From contig CM023539.1 in the NCBI GenBank assembly GCA_013350335.1, forward strand, positions 36,752,631 through 36,816,630: a stretch of DNA of 64,000 nt, written 5' to 3'. The notes beneath the pieces are model-generated. The model made no database searches, had not been told where the DNA came from, and saw only the letters and a list, made by a program, of their open reading frames with translations. Of the stretch, positions 21,526 through 33,565 are shown in pieces; positions within the stretch are counted from its first letter, which is position 1, and each line of letters starts with the position of its first letter. The translations under genes were made by a program, and so were the position numbers. The DNA is from Chimonanthus salicifolius (taxonomy: Eukaryota; Streptophyta; Magnoliopsida; Laurales; Calycanthaceae).

Positions 21526-23516
21526 TCAACGGTCTCCAGAAAGGAGTGACGCCTGTACTGATGATGATTGTGCTGATGCTGGATATGACATGACAAGATC
21601 ATCGAAAACACTCATTTTGTACCAATGGTGAAACGCCGATGTCGAAATAATCCAACGACAATTCAGGCAGACGACCATTCCCATCGAGACATTGTATCAC
21701 TTGCCGTATGCTTGGCCTAGCCTCACGTGCAGGATGTGAACAAAGCAAGCCTAGCTTCAAAACCAGTTCCATTTCCTTTACTTCATAATCACTGCCCAAT
21801 TTTGGATCTGTGGCTTCTAGAATAGCTCCTCTTTTCCAACGCTCAGATACCCAATCCAACAAATTTGAATCCTCTGTTGATGATTCAGTGTCTGTTGGCC
21901 TCCTTCCACAGGCAACCTCAAGCATAAATGCCCCGAAAGCGAATATATCTGTACGTGTAGTTGCCTTGCCAGTTCTGGCTAGCTCTGGTGCAAGATAGCC
22001 TAGAGTCCCCACAATATGGGTAGTTTGAGGATCGTCTCCATGATCATACAGCCTCGCAAGGCCAAAATCACCTAACCTGCCATTCATGTTACTGTCTAAT
22101 AGAACATTACTAGATTTGATGTCTCTGTGAATAACCGACCTGCTCCCATTCCTCGTGCAAATAACACAATCCTGAAGCTACTCCTCTTATTATTTGAATT
22201 CTCTGAGACCAATTTAGCCTTTTCTTTTCATTGAATAGGAACTTGTCAAGACTTCCATTGGGCATGAATTCATAAACCAATAGAAGTTCTCCTTTACGGC
22301 GGCAATAGCCCAGAAGCTTTACCAAGTTTCGATGGCGGAGGCGGCCAAGACTTACAATCTCTGAAACAAACTCTCTCATTCCCTGCCTAGATTCATGAGA
22401 GACTCTCTTCACAGCAATTTCAGTATTGGATTTTTGTAAGATTCCTCTGTAGACCCTACCAAAACCTCCGATCCCCAGAAGCTCACTGTTTCTGAAGCCC
22501 TTGGTGGCAGTAAATAGGTCTTTGTATGAGAACCTATGAGGCTTGTATTCTTGCTCCCAATCTTCAAGTATTTCAGCAAATTTGATCTTTCTTCTTACCA
22601 TGTATGCAATTCCGGAAAAAATCATTAACAATGTGACTACAACAGTCAAAGGCAACCCAATTGTCAAAATCTTTGATTCCTTTTTCGGCCCCATACGAGG
22701 AAGCTTGGGAAGCTTTGAAAGGTCAAGTGATTGAGCTACCCCATTCATCTTAAAGCTCCATCCTAAGATGTAGTGGGTGGCTACTAATGGGCCAGTAGAG
22801 GAAGAAAAACCCACATACATGGAGTCCAAGATAATTGGTGAAAGATCAATGGCCATTGACAGTAAGGGACGAGAAGGTTTAGGCATCCTAATAGGAGATA
22901 CTGTCACATTCATCTGCTTTTCTATACCATCATATACTACCCAAGCCTGATAGAGTTCACCACTTTTAAGGTTTATGTTCTTGAATCCTCCATTTTCATT
23001 TGAAAAATAACCTGCATGAGAGGATTTGTTTGATCTAATGCTATTGATATCAATTCCAACATGGTCGTCATCCATATCTCCAACATCAGTGTTTTGAACT
23101 ACATCAAACTCAACAGCAACCATATGGTTTTTTGGATCCCCATCACTGCTGGGGTCGAAGAGGCCCAGATATTGTGCAGCTATAGCTGTAGGAAGCGTAC
23201 GTGTAGGGGAAATAGCTAAGGCCAGTCCAGCGCCGCTCAAGTCAGGAATTACTGGGATGATTGCAAAGACAAAAGTGGTGGAGAAAGAGAGAGTATTACC
23301 ATCTGAAGAGTTCTTGAAAGGAAGAGGAATTGAGTAGAAGGAATGACCCTTCACCTGCCTTGTAGTGTTGGTAAGCTTCAAGAGACCACTTGGTAAGATC
23401 TCTGCCATGCCATCCAGGCTCAAATTGGCACCATGGAATCCATTGTAGGTGAAACCATCGGTGTTCGACACTGCAAGTTTCATGAAGAGAAACGACAATA
23501 GAATCTTGGGGAACAT
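21526..23516 (-). pseudogene. L-type lectin receptor kinase, two frameshifts (LecRK copy 1)
   Basis: Start ATG is 23516 (MFPKILLSF...); the GTG further upstream was rejected. The order is: signal peptide (residues 1–19), legume-lectin domain (about 20–255, with FTYNGFHGANLSLDG and DMDDDHVGIDIN), transmembrane helix near 283–305, and an intracellular Ser/Thr kinase. The kinase shows glycine loop GIGGFGRVY (about 345) and AVK lysine. One extra base at 22134–22140 breaks the frame just before the catalytic HRD, and reading resumes with IHRDIKSSNVLL and GDFGLARLYDHG. A second shift near 21610 removes the C-terminus; the other frame gives VFDDLVMSYPAS and the family-like end SLLSGDR, with stop at 21526. 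L-type LecRKs are plasma-membrane receptors in defence and development. It is single-exon, as is usual. It is either a recent pseudogene or carries assembly indels. Confidence 0.85.
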
Positions 23517-23764
23517 CTGTAATGAAACGACAGACTCTCGACTCCTTGTCACTCTTATTGTGTTTTTCAGCTGCTACCTTGTTACTCCAAGTACCTCTGG
23601 AACCAACAATAAATAATTTTGATCATACTTACCGAAGATCTCAAATTTCAATGTGGAACCTACTAGAGAAATTTCACTATCAAGTCTCTTTGGGCAACAA
23701 ACATAATAGATGACTGACTGATGAGGGTTTCTCTAAATTGTAGTCCACTCTTGTGAGATATGGT

Positions 23765-24105
23765 CTAAATCTTGACTGTAATTCCAATCCAAAATACTAG
23801 TATGATAGGTGGAGTGATCCAGTATTTTATAAGTGCTTAGATTTTCGTCCCCCTTTCAGTCAATGTGGGACTCTCGTTCGCACCTCAATAGTTCTCTTCT
23901 TGAATGAGGCTAGTCATCCCATCCTGTCTAAAAGATCCCCTCAGTCCAAGATGAGATAGTTTGAGACTTGACTGTGATACCATTTGTTAGTACCTTGAAT
24001 ATTCATCCGAAAAATTAATTAAATAGATGGAGTGATCTAATCTCTTATAAATTTTTAGATTTTTCTCTGATTATGAGGGACTCTTGTTTGCACCTCGACA
24101 ACTAC
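23765..24105. repeat. Imperfect direct duplication with GTCCCACATT-type motif
   Basis: Two units start near 23765 and 23955 with CTTGACTGTRAT and continue through GATGGAGTGATCYA, CTTATAARTKYTTAGATTTT and GGGACTCT-GTT-GCACCTC. It lies upstream of LecRK copy 1. A related AAAAGTCCGACATCG motif is at 58463. Confidence 0.5.
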
Positions 24106-24959
24106 ATGGATATGCAATGGTGCAGAGATTGGTGTACAATCAGTAGCCTGATTGGTATCTTTGGTAATCACCAAAATTTGTTCCTCTGTAGTTTCCCACA
24201 TTAAAATATGTCATTCTAGAAAGAGAAAAGGTCACAGCCTTTGAAAATGTTGGCATGGAAGAGACAAGTAGATATCACTATCGACGAAACTTGAAAATAG
24301 AACGCTTGTCAGAAAGAGACAAGAAAAAGATGACAAAATGGTACTGCTTCGGTGGGCTTCTGGCGTTTTTTAATGATTATCTGGTTGAAATCTGATATGA
24401 TGCCGGTCTTGTATAAACCCAATATGGTTATATACTTCACGTATTTTTTAATAAAATTATTTCCAGTCTCCATTTAAAAATAAAAAAGCATCCGGCCCAA
24501 CATAAGTCGATTTGGATGCAGAGTTTAGATTCATTAAAAAAACAACTTTTTAGACCTTAGTCCAAATTCCAATTTAAAAATCCACTTGTTTTGGATGCGG
24601 GATTGATCTAGCCATATTCGATTTCGATAACCTATTATTTAAATGATAAGTAATCTATTGATATAGGTGCATTTCAATGATTTGCCTCTTACTTCAAAAA
24701 GTAAGAGATTTAGATTCAAACCTTTATGATTTAATTTAGTGTGCCTTATGAATAGTGGGCCACCTCTGGGGTTTTATAGTGGGTATCTCACAGTTTCCTA
24801 CACTTAAATTAAAAAAAAATGATAATATAAATAATATGTTTATTACCGTGTTAAACTACATAAGGATAAAATCTTGACATTTACCTTCAGATGTACTTGC
24901 CATAGAACCTTACATATTAGCAATTAGGAAGCAGTGTCACATATACTATTTGAATTGAA

Positions 24960-25229
24960 GGTTCTTATCACTTGCTAAATTGTATGAGTATGGGTGTGAG
25001 GTGTCAGAGTCTCACATGCGTGTGAGTCATCAAACTTGGCAATCTATACAAAATAGGACAAGTGCCCATGACACCATATTTAAAGAAAATTAAACTAAAT
25101 TTATTTTAATTGAAAATAAGATGTGAAAATAATACTAATAGAAAATAAGTACTAGCTTTGCTCTAAATATTTAGGTGACAAATATATTGATATCTCAGTT
25201 AGATTTTAAGAGGGGAAATGTGTTGTAAT
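24960..25229 (+). repeat. Dispersed repeat family A, copy 2, left part
   Basis: It matches 2320–2560. It ends exactly at the GTAAT target duplication of the 4.3-kb solo LTR, and the repeat resumes at 29526. Comparison with the uninterrupted copy at 2190–2660 confirms the insertion site. Confidence 0.6.
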
Positions 25230-27099
25230 TGTAATGACTCGACCCGATTTTCGAGATTTTAGGGTCTCAGTAGCAATAGGGGAGAGGGTGGGCCCCGTAG
25301 TGGATTTCGGTCTGCTCAATTTCGAGTTCGGAGACTTCGAAGGACATTTTGGTAATTTTGAATTATTAAATATTTTGTCATGCCAAAATGTTTTAAAAAT
25401 TACACTTGATCATTTATTTGAAACTATTTCATAAATACTGTGGATTTATTTTCTTCTTAAAAAAAAACCTAGCTTTTAACCCAAAACCCCTAAAATCCCT
25501 AAAAAAATCTACCCACCTTTTATTCTTCCTTTTCGCCCTCCATCTGTCTTTTACAATATCTCTCTCTCTCTCCTCTCCCTCTCCCTCTCCCTTGTCTCTC
25601 TCGTCTCTCTCTCTCTTTCTCCTTTATTTCATCTTCCTCAAACCCCAGCATTCCTGCCGCCTCCTCCCTCATTTCTCCTTTTGACTCTCTTCCTTTTGAT
25701 CTCTCCCTCTCCATTTGTCCATCAACTCTCATCTCCGAATCTCTCTTCTCTATGATTTCTTCTCCCTCCTGCCGCTCCTCTCTTTCTCTTTTCTCTTCTT
25801 CCAACTCGGTCCGAGCAGCCCCTGCTCTGTTAGATCTACCGGATTTCAGCCTCCTCACCACCATCTGAGCCTAGATTTCTCAAGTCTGGTCCCAGGTATT
25901 TCTATTCTCTCTCCATTTTCTCCTTCTTCTCCGATTTTCTCCTCCTTTTCTCTCACTTTCCTTTCTTTTCCTCCTTTTTCTTTCTTTTTCCCTTGTTTTC
26001 CAGCTGGGTCACTGGGCCAACCCAGTCGAGTCACTGAGTTAACTCAGTTGGGTTCAATTCTGGGTAACCTAGGACCCAGCACTGGTCCAGCTCGTTTTGG
26101 GCTTGTTCCTTAGGCCTAGTGGACCAGGTCCTGTGCTAGGCCTGCCAGTTAGGCCCAAATCCAGTTCGGCCCAGTTTTTAGGTTTGACCCATTTTCAGGT
26201 CTGACCCAGTTTCGGCCCTTTTTTGGTTCGGCCTAATTTCAGGCCCTGTTTTCAGTTTTAAACCCAGTTGTCACATTTGGGCCAAGCCCGTTTTCGAGCG
26301 TTACAACCCATGCTTGTTTTAGCCCGTTTTAGCTCATTTGCTTATCTTTGTGTTCTTATTTCTTCAAATATCTCCCCTTCAACCCAGCAGACCCACTTTC
26401 TCGCAGTTGATTTCAAAACTCACACAAGTGAGAGGACCTATCACCTCTTTTAACATGCATTTATGCATTTCTCTATCAAATGTGCGGGTACAGAATGCAG
26501 TGTATGGGATTCCCCGGTGTTATGAGCCACTTGACGAGGAAACTGTTGACACCATTATGTGGCGAGGACCCCATCCGGGTGTATTCGTACCCTCAGCTCG
26601 CAGGAGCATTTATGAGTTGTTTATTTGATCTCATGATGAATTGATGACTTAATAACATGATTGGTTGAAGTGTGTGATAACATGTGATGTTTTTAATTGA
26701 TAATTAATCAACATATGGTAGAATCGCATACGGTAGATAGTAGATGATATTACCTACTATGCTTGTTTGGAACATGCTTTAGTTGATAACTTGTTTGGAT
26801 GTTAACATGTTAGTATGTAATAGTTAGTAATGTATACACCTGATTATTATGTGATATGCTACGTCAATAACATGCGTAAAATAATTATGCATGCATGTAG
26901 CTAGCATATATGGAATGCCAATGGGGCATGGATATTAGGCTACATCAGGACATAGAGACTCCCCCTAGCTTAGCAGGTAGATAAGGTGGACGGTTATGGG
27001 AAACCTCGCAATGGAAGCGTGGTTGAGCTGTGATTGCTAGATGATGGGATACAGGTGGATGTATTCCCTAGCATGAGTTAGACTGTGAGGTCTATCCTT

Positions 27100-27295
27100 G
27101 TGATATTAGGACATGCCTATGGAGAGGCATGGTCCGATTTGGAGGGCGAGGTTCCCGGGAATCCCAGGAGGGACAGGAGTATGGTTTAGACTATCATGTC
27201 TATAATGTGCTCTTTGGACATGTCTATGGGAGAGGCATGGTCCTGGTTTGGTGGGCGTGGTGCTCGGGAGTCCCAAGATGGACATGTTGAGATGT
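27100..27295. repeat. Two-copy duplication within solo LTR
   Basis: Two blocks of about 118 bp share GGACATGYCTATGG-AGAGGCATGGTCC, GGTTTGG-GGGCG and GGGA-TCCCA. They lie just before the 93-bp minisatellite. Confidence 0.75.
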
Positions 27296-27400
27296 ATTTA
27301 TGGTAGTTTTAGGGAGACTATTGAGATTGGGTGTTGGCTCACCCAAGGTTGACTTAGAGGATCATCATAGACACAGTACACGATTGCTTCATGGATGAGG

Positions 27401-28322
27401 CGTCCCTAGATGACCGAGTGGGTTGAGTGTGTTTCGCTCTCTCATTGGTCCAGAGATGGTGCAGGTGGAGGACAACTCCTGCTGGTATGGTTTATGATCT
27501 CCAGATAACCGAGTGGGTTGAGGGTATTTCGTCCACTCATTGGTCGAAGGATGGTGCAGTTGAGGACAGCTCCCGTATGTATGGTTTATGATCCCCGGAT
27601 GATCGAGTGAGTTGAGGGTGTTTCACCCACTCATTGGCTGAGGGATGGTGCGCTTGAGGACAGCTTCCTGTTGGTATGTTATGATCCCCGAATGACTAGT
27701 GGGTTGAGGGTGTTTCGCCCACTCATTGATCGAGGGATGGTGTGGTGGAGATATCTCCAGCTGATATGGGTTATGATCTCTGGATGAACGAGTGAGTTGA
27801 GGGTGTTTGACCCACTCATTAGTCGAAGGTGTACGTTGAGGACAGCTCCTGCTGGTATGGTTTATGATCTCCGGATGACCGAGTGGGTTGAATGTGTTTC
27901 GTCCACTCATTGGTGGAGGGATGGTACAGTGGAGGACAGCTCCGCTGGTATGGCTTATGATCCCTGAATGACCGAGTGGGTTGACAGTGTTTTGCTCACT
28001 CATTGGTTGAGGGATGGTGTGGTTGAAGACAGCTGCCGCTGGTATGGTTTATGATCTCCAGATGACTGAGTGGGTTGAGGGTGTTTCACCCACTCATTGG
28101 CTGAGGGATGGTGCGGTTGAGGACAGCTCCCGCTGGTATGGTTTATAATCCCCAGATAACAAAGTGGGTTGAGGGTGTTTCATTTGTTCATTTGCTAAGG
28201 GATAGTGCGGTTGAGGACAACGCCCGCTGGTATGGTTTATGATTCCCGGATGACTGAGTGTGTTGAGGGTGTTTCGCCCGCTCATTGGTCGAGGGATGAT
28301 GCGGTTGAGGACAGCGCCCGTA
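27401..28322. repeat. Minisatellite, ten units of about 93 bp
   Basis: Each unit follows GATCYCCGGATGACCGAGTG, GGTTGAGGGTGTTTCGCCCA, CTCATTGGTCGAGGGATGGT and GCGGTTGAGGACAGCTCCCG, ending CTGGTATGGTTTAT. Units differ by substitutions and small indels. The CGAGTGGGTTGAG...CACTCATTGGTCGAG pieces are partly complementary, so each unit could form a hairpin in single strands. Confidence 0.92.
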
Positions 28323-29525
28323 GGCCTGATGGCTAGGTTATGATTCACGACTCTTGGTACCGATCTGTGGTGTGTAGATTTCTGTGGAGGTGGCCCTAGA
28401 AGTAAGGTGGTCGTAGAGTACGTTGAGTATGTGCTGGGTCTCCCTAGAAGCCAGGCAGGTTGAGTGTCTGTTTGCCTACTATTTGGCTGAGGGGTGTCGT
28501 AGTGTGATTACCCATGGTTATGACCTTGGGGTTCAAGGTTGAGACTTGTGAGGTGGTGTTGACTCACTGAGAGTTTATAGGCGCCTAACGAGTAAGTTCT
28601 GCTGGCTCACCCCATAGAAGCTTATGGAATTCCGTGAGGGGTGGATGTGTCAATTGTGTTGAGACCAGCAGATAGGGCCCGAGGCTATTTGTATGATCTA
28701 TGGGATTTTGGTGCTTGGTCGAGGAGACCATAGATGAGTCTGGTTGGCAGTCCATTGAGGACTGATGCGGTGGTTACTCCCATGTGATAGTTTGTTTGGG
28801 ACTCTAGTGAGCCCGACTTATGGGTTGGTTGTAGTATGTCTGCTGATTGTCCTACGAGAGTCATAGGACTGGTTGAGAGCTAGGAAACCTGATCTGGTTG
28901 GAGATTGGTCTGTGTACCCGTGGGTGGGTGGACCGTCGTGGATGGGCATATGAGGTAGTTTCCCTAGAGTTACATTGGGTTGGTTAGAGGATGTGCTGGA
29001 GGCCCGGTAGGTGTGGGCCCATGTGCTAAGGGTAGGTAGGGCACACGCTTGCATGGTCATACATATAGACATCTTAGACATTAATACATTCATATGATTA
29101 TATGCAGTGCATACTTGATGACATGTGATGCATTTGTTACCCTCACTGGGCATGTGTAGCTCACCCCTTGCCTTATAGGTACTTCTTAGAAGAGGGATCG
29201 GCGGGACCATCGACCAGGCGTTGGGCGTGGAGCTGTAGCTTTATTTTCCATTATAGTTCATTTTGTAGATGAGAGCTTGTTCATGTGTTTGAACTTTGTG
29301 TATATTTCATGAGTTGGATGAATGTAATTATGGGATGATGCTATTATTTTTGTTATGATTAATGCTTTTGGTTATTGGTTTATTTGTGGATCACCTTTGG
29401 TTAGTGTGGGTTGCGGGAGCGGTAGTCTCCCACTTTATAAAAAAAATGCCCCTGAAATAGTATTAGATCGATTTTGGGAGTTTGTATCAGTTTAACGTTC
29501 CCGTAGTCGGGATGGGGCAGTTATA

Positions 29526-29640
29526 GTAATCTTTTAGCCATTTTAGAAAATGTTAAAAAACACTAAAATGGTCTATGAATGATGGGTGTGAGTGTCACTA
29601 AGTGTCCGATTGTTAGTACGACATAGATCACTTACTTTAT
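29526..29640 (+). repeat. Dispersed repeat family A, copy 2, right part
   Basis: It continues the repeat interrupted at 25229 and corresponds to 2556–2645 (TTTTAGYCATYTTA..., GGTGTGAGTGTC--TAAGTGTCC). Confidence 0.55.
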
Positions 29641-29805
29641 TTTTGCATTATCCTTTTACAATTTTAAGATTATTTTTGTAGGTCTTTTCGTTAATACTAA
29701 CTAATTATATATCAGCCATAAAATTTGGATTCATTTTTTGTATAGGAACTTGATTAATTGTTAATATAATTTTCCTTTTCCAGAAGAAAATGTTAATGTT
29801 TGTAG

Positions 29806-30294
29806 TATGGGTGCAACTTCGATAATGCCTAGCCCAAGTTCGCATGAAAAAGGCCAAAAAAAATCTAGTTTCAGGTTGGCCCGAGATTGGGTCAGTCTCA
29901 TTTTTGGGCCCAGAATATCATGCCAAAATTAGAATTAGGGTCGAGCTTGGACCTAATACATAAAAGCTCGAATTTTGCTTGAAAGCCCGAATTTTAGCTA
30001 AGTTTTAAAATAAATTTATCTTTAATTGATACTTTATTTTAATATAATTAAACATACAATTTATATTTTTGAAGAATTTTACTAAAGGAATTCTATTGTA
30101 AACTCAAGAGAAGCCCGAGCTCAGTAAGCAGCATACACATTTTGGGCTTGGAATCAGGAATGAGCCCTACATATACAATTCGGCTAAGGCTTGAGTTTGA
30201 GTGATTTACGTTGACTCAATTTTGAGCCCTTTAATTGCAATTTGGGTTAGAACAAGCTCAAAACCTAGCCCGATCCATTGGAGTAGCAACCCTA
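29806..30294. mobile_element. hAT-like MITE, 489 bp, near-perfect 8-bp TSD
   Basis: The termini are TATGGGTGCAAC and GTAGCAACCCTA (inverted, imperfect). The flanking 8-mers are GTTTGTAG (29798–29805) and GTTTCTAG (30295–30302), seven of eight identical. The interior is rich in GCCCGA/GGGC motifs, like the 56740–57035 MITE, whose ends (TAGGGCTGCAA) belong to the same group. Confidence 0.65.
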
Positions 30295-30445
30295 GTTTCT
30301 AGCTTTAGAGAGATCTAAATTTGAATTGAAATCAAGAAAATCAAGTGGATGCAGGATTCTAAAATTAAATCCGACATGACTCTAATCCAAACTTGTATCT
30401 GACACTATTAAATCGATGCAAATTCAAATTTGTAAACTCAAGAAC

Positions 30446-30652
30446 ACTGAGGGATTAGTTTGATGGTCATTTTTTCACCCTTATATGTGGGAGATCTTGG
30501 GATCAACCCCCCTTCAACACAAAAAGGGCCACTCCCCATAGTTTGTACTTGACGTGTGCAGATAGAGAGGTTTACACATGCCTTAAGGATTAGTCAAATG
30601 GGACGTTGGCTAAGTTAGGTGGGACGCCTGGATACCTTAGTCTTAAAAAAAA
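30446..30652 (+). mobile_element. SINE, family 2
   Basis: The head has box-A-like TTAGTTTGATGGTCA and box-B-like GGGATCAACCCC. The body contains GAGGTTTACACATGCCTTAA and AGGATTAGTC, ending in an A-run. Body fragments recur at 59605–59680 and 60640–60725, which supports a retroposon family. Confidence 0.55.
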
Positions 30653-30859
30653 ATTGAAAACTCAAGCTCAACTTAATTTGTAAAAAAGGTGAAGATATGT
30701 AAACTAAAAAACTCGACTTAATTTTTTATCGAGTTATCAAGCTAAAGACTAGGCAATTCGAAAATTATACTCCCCTCAAATTTCCAAAAAGTTGAATTAA
30801 TCCAAAGGACTAAAAAACTCAAAAACTCAACTTGACATTTTTTATTCCTATGTCGAGCT

Positions 30860-32460
30860 AATTTGATATAGCAGAGAGTCTAACTCGACCCAATCAAACA
30901 TTGAAAACCCGACCCATTTATTTTATTGTATTTATTTTTCATTTTATTATTGTATTTTCATTTTATTTATTCTCTTAATCTTAGGGATTAGGGTTTTTTT
31001 CATATAATATGAAAGAGAGTTGTATTGGAGAGGAATGATTGAATATGAACTGATTTGGGATTTTCCCTGGATATCTTCTTCTCCTTTCCCGGTGGATTTC
31101 CACTTTTCTTCTTCTTTCTCTATGGTTCTTGCTATTGCTAGAGTTTGACTGCACCCATTGGAGTCTCTTCGTCCGGTTGAATGGACGCTGCAACACAAAC
31201 AGGGCCCTGCCTCAGCCGGCCTCCTACCCCATTGGTCGTGCCGCCTCTGCTGCCAGCCTGCTTGCCTTTCGTGCCTAGGCAGCTCGAGTTTTCCTTGCTG
31301 CCCACACCTGATCGACTCTGCCCGAACCAGTCCCAGGTACCCATCGTCACACAACCATCCCCTTCTTTCCCTTTATTGCCTTCTCTCCTCATCTCTCTCT
31401 GCCCGTTTGCTATCCAATCAGTCTACACTCAGATCCACCATCTTCACCCTTAGTTGTATAACCCAGAGACGCCCTGCAACCTTAGCCCATCAGCCTAGCC
31501 ATCACTACAACGTCTTCACCCCATCTCACATTTCTACTCCACCCACAAGCGACAAGGCAAGCTTCATATCCTAGTCATGCCACAATTAAAAAGGTTGCTA
31601 CGCGCTCGTTTCCTTTCTGCCTCTAATAGGCAAAAGTCTAAAGAAACAAGCAAAGTCTTTGTGTCCATCGAACAAGAGACAGTCCCAAACCTTGCATCGA
31701 TCTCGAAGCCTACACATGTTCCCCAAGAGACAACTTCAGAACTTGTGCCCGTTCCTTCAGAATGAACGACTGCTAGGAAACAAGGATGGTTTGCTTATGG
31801 GGATGGTGGAGCAGAGAGGCGCGAAGGGGTGAACATGTTGTAGTGATTGTGAGGCTGATGGGCGAAGGTTGCAGGGGTCTCTGGGTTATACAACCAAGGA
31901 CGAAGATGGTGGATCTGAGTGCCAGGCTGATTGGATTGCAGACGGGCAGAGAGAGACAAGAGAGAAGGCAACAAAGGGAAGGAAGGGGATGGATGTGTGA
32001 CGATAGGTACTTGGGACTGGTTCGGGCACGGGCAACAAGGAAAACTCGAGCTGCCAAGGCACGAAAGGCAAGCAGGCCAGCAGCAGAGGCGGCACGACCA
32101 ATGGGGTAGTAGGGCAGCTGAGGCAGGGCCCTGCTCGTGTTGTAGTGTCCAATCAAACGGACGGAGAGACTTCGATGGGTGCAATCGAACTCCGGCGACA
32201 ACAAGAACCATAGAGGAAGAAGAAGAAAAGCCGGAATCCACTGGAGAAGAAGATATCCACTGTTAAACCCAAATCAAATATTCATATTCCTTCCTCTTCA
32301 ATACAACTCTGTTTCATATTTATATGAAAGAAATCCTAATCACTAAAATTAATGGAATAAATAAAACGAAAATACAATAAGAAAATGACAAATAGATACA
32401 ACAACATAAATGGACCGGGTTTTGATTTTTGGCGGGGTCGGGTTAGACTCTTTGCTACAT
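30860..32460. repeat. 1.6-kb inverted repeat (arms about 700 bp, loop about 190 bp)
   Basis: The left arm, about 30860–31577, is matched in reverse complement by about 31770–32460. Aligned landmarks: AGAGTCTAACTCGACCC (30876) with the complement of GGGTTAGACTCTTTGC (32440); ATGAAAGAGAGTTGTATTGG with 32280–32325; and GGGCCCTGCCTCAGCC (31201) with the complement near 32120. By eye identity is about 85–90% in the best part. The loop (31578–31769) holds a 62-codon frame of no known family. Long frames in the arms are mirror images of one another and are not genes. A transcript across it would form a long hairpin, a possible small-RNA source; alternatively two inverted copies of one repeat. Confidence 0.85.
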
Positions 32461-32469
32461 CATAATTCA

Positions 32470-33420
32470 AGAGTCAAGCAAGGATTAAAAAATCAAGACC
32501 TAATCAAAATCAGTAAAATAATATTAAATTTGTGTATTATATGTTAAAATTATGAGAATATGAAAATCTAAAAGATTATATAAACAGCAAAATAATCTTC
32601 CGAATAAACCACTAAAAGCATGATTCTAACTAGCGTAACCGTTACTTATTTGAGTTGGACTAGAGATTAGAGAAGTACCTAAAAATAATCCTAAAAATTT
32701 ATTCAAAAGAAAAATAATAAATGAAGAACAATGAGTGATTAATAAGAAAAAATGAGAAGGAAGAACAAAAGAGAAAGAGAGAACAAAGAGAAGAATACAA
32801 AAAAGGAAAAATAAAAAGGAAGTAAAAACAGAGAGATAAAAGAAAAGACAGTAAAAAGCTAAATTAAGAAGATTGAAGATGGAGATGAAAAATTACAGAA
32901 ATAAAATGAAAAATTAACAAATGTTTATTATTATCACCTAAAGATTAAAAAGTTTAAGTACCATATAGAGTGTAACATTTAATTTTGTAGGAAAACTGTT
33001 AAATTCAAGTGTAAGTATGTATTAGGATATATTTAGTAAGATTAGAGGGTCTCTCCTTAATTAAGGGAGACACACCAAACTCTGTGTGTGTTATTTTACA
33101 GTATGAATCGAGATAGATAGATAAAATAAAAGAAGACAAAAAACACTACAATATGCGACGACAAAGAAGAAGAAAAAGGAGAAGGAGAAGGAGAAGAAGG
33201 AGGAGACGGAGCGTAGCGGCGTCTACACTTGTCGGTTCTCTCTTTTGACACTTGTCGATGTCTATGATATATATTAAAATTATGACCGATATGATTAATA
33301 TAATAATTATCTCAATTTCTAGATGGTGTGATTTGTCATGATTTTTACCATCTTTGAATAGTTGAGATTTGATGAATGCATTCTCAAATCATCAAAAATT
33401 CAAAATCATTAATTTTTTTT
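32470..33420. other. AT-rich stretch, no gene
   Basis: Purine-rich (GAA/AAG) sequence with a GGAGAAGGAGAAGG run near 33178. I see no coding or repeat boundaries. Confidence 0.5.
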
Positions 33421-33424
33421 TCAG

Positions 33425-33565
33425 ATCCTCTTCAAGGAAGGTGAGGAAGACATAAAGATTGAGTGACTGTGATTGTCCATTCATCTTAAAGCTCCATCCC
33501 ATAATGTAATGAGATATTTCCATTGAGCCCGTGGTTGAATGGAAGGCTAAATTCATGGAATCTTA
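33425..33565 (-). pseudogene. LecRK lectin-domain fragment
   Basis: The minus strand reads DSMNLAFHSTTGSMEISHYI, then MGWSFKMNGQSQSLNL. This matches the end of the legume-lectin domain in the neighbouring copies (SSSTGSIVTYHYILGWSFKM). The remainder is degenerate. It lies downstream of a kinase fragment, the reverse of normal domain order, so it is either a second decayed copy or a rearranged one. Confidence 0.75.

Larger units (their letters stand above)
25230..29525 (+). mobile_element. 4.3-kb solo LTR, probably Ty3/gypsy (Del/Tekay-like)
   Basis: The left end is TGTAATGACTCGACCCG and the right end GGGGCAGTTATA. They are flanked by the exact 5-bp direct repeat GTAAT (25225–25229 and 29526–29530). 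The flanks rejoin to match the empty site at about 2556, so the boundaries are firm. No pol coding sequence lies inside. A CT-rich segment (25555–25990), an AT-rich middle, a duplicated 118-bp block and a ten-unit minisatellite make up the interior. The ends resemble TGTAACGACCC...GTTACA LTRs of plant gypsy elements; the assignment is inference. Long reading frames inside are by-products of the repeats. Confidence 0.75.

Noticed and set aside
23517..23552. Upstream start for LecRK copy 1
   Set aside because: The first codon would be GTG; the ATG at 23516 is followed by a proper signal peptide. The same reasoning applies to 36802 versus 36790 in copy 2.
25406..26113. Leu/Ser/Phe-rich reading frames
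   Set aside because: They lie in the CT-rich part of a solo LTR and reflect composition, not a gene.
27401..28322. CRISPR array
   Set aside because: Units are contiguous and diverged with no spacers, and the DNA is from a plant.
27623..28348. Repetitive minus-strand reading frames
   Set aside because: They are translations of the 93-bp minisatellite.
31158..32266. Several long Pro/Leu/Ser-rich reading frames on both strands
   Set aside because: They are mirror images produced by the inverted repeat and its pyrimidine-rich composition; no domain or codon signal.
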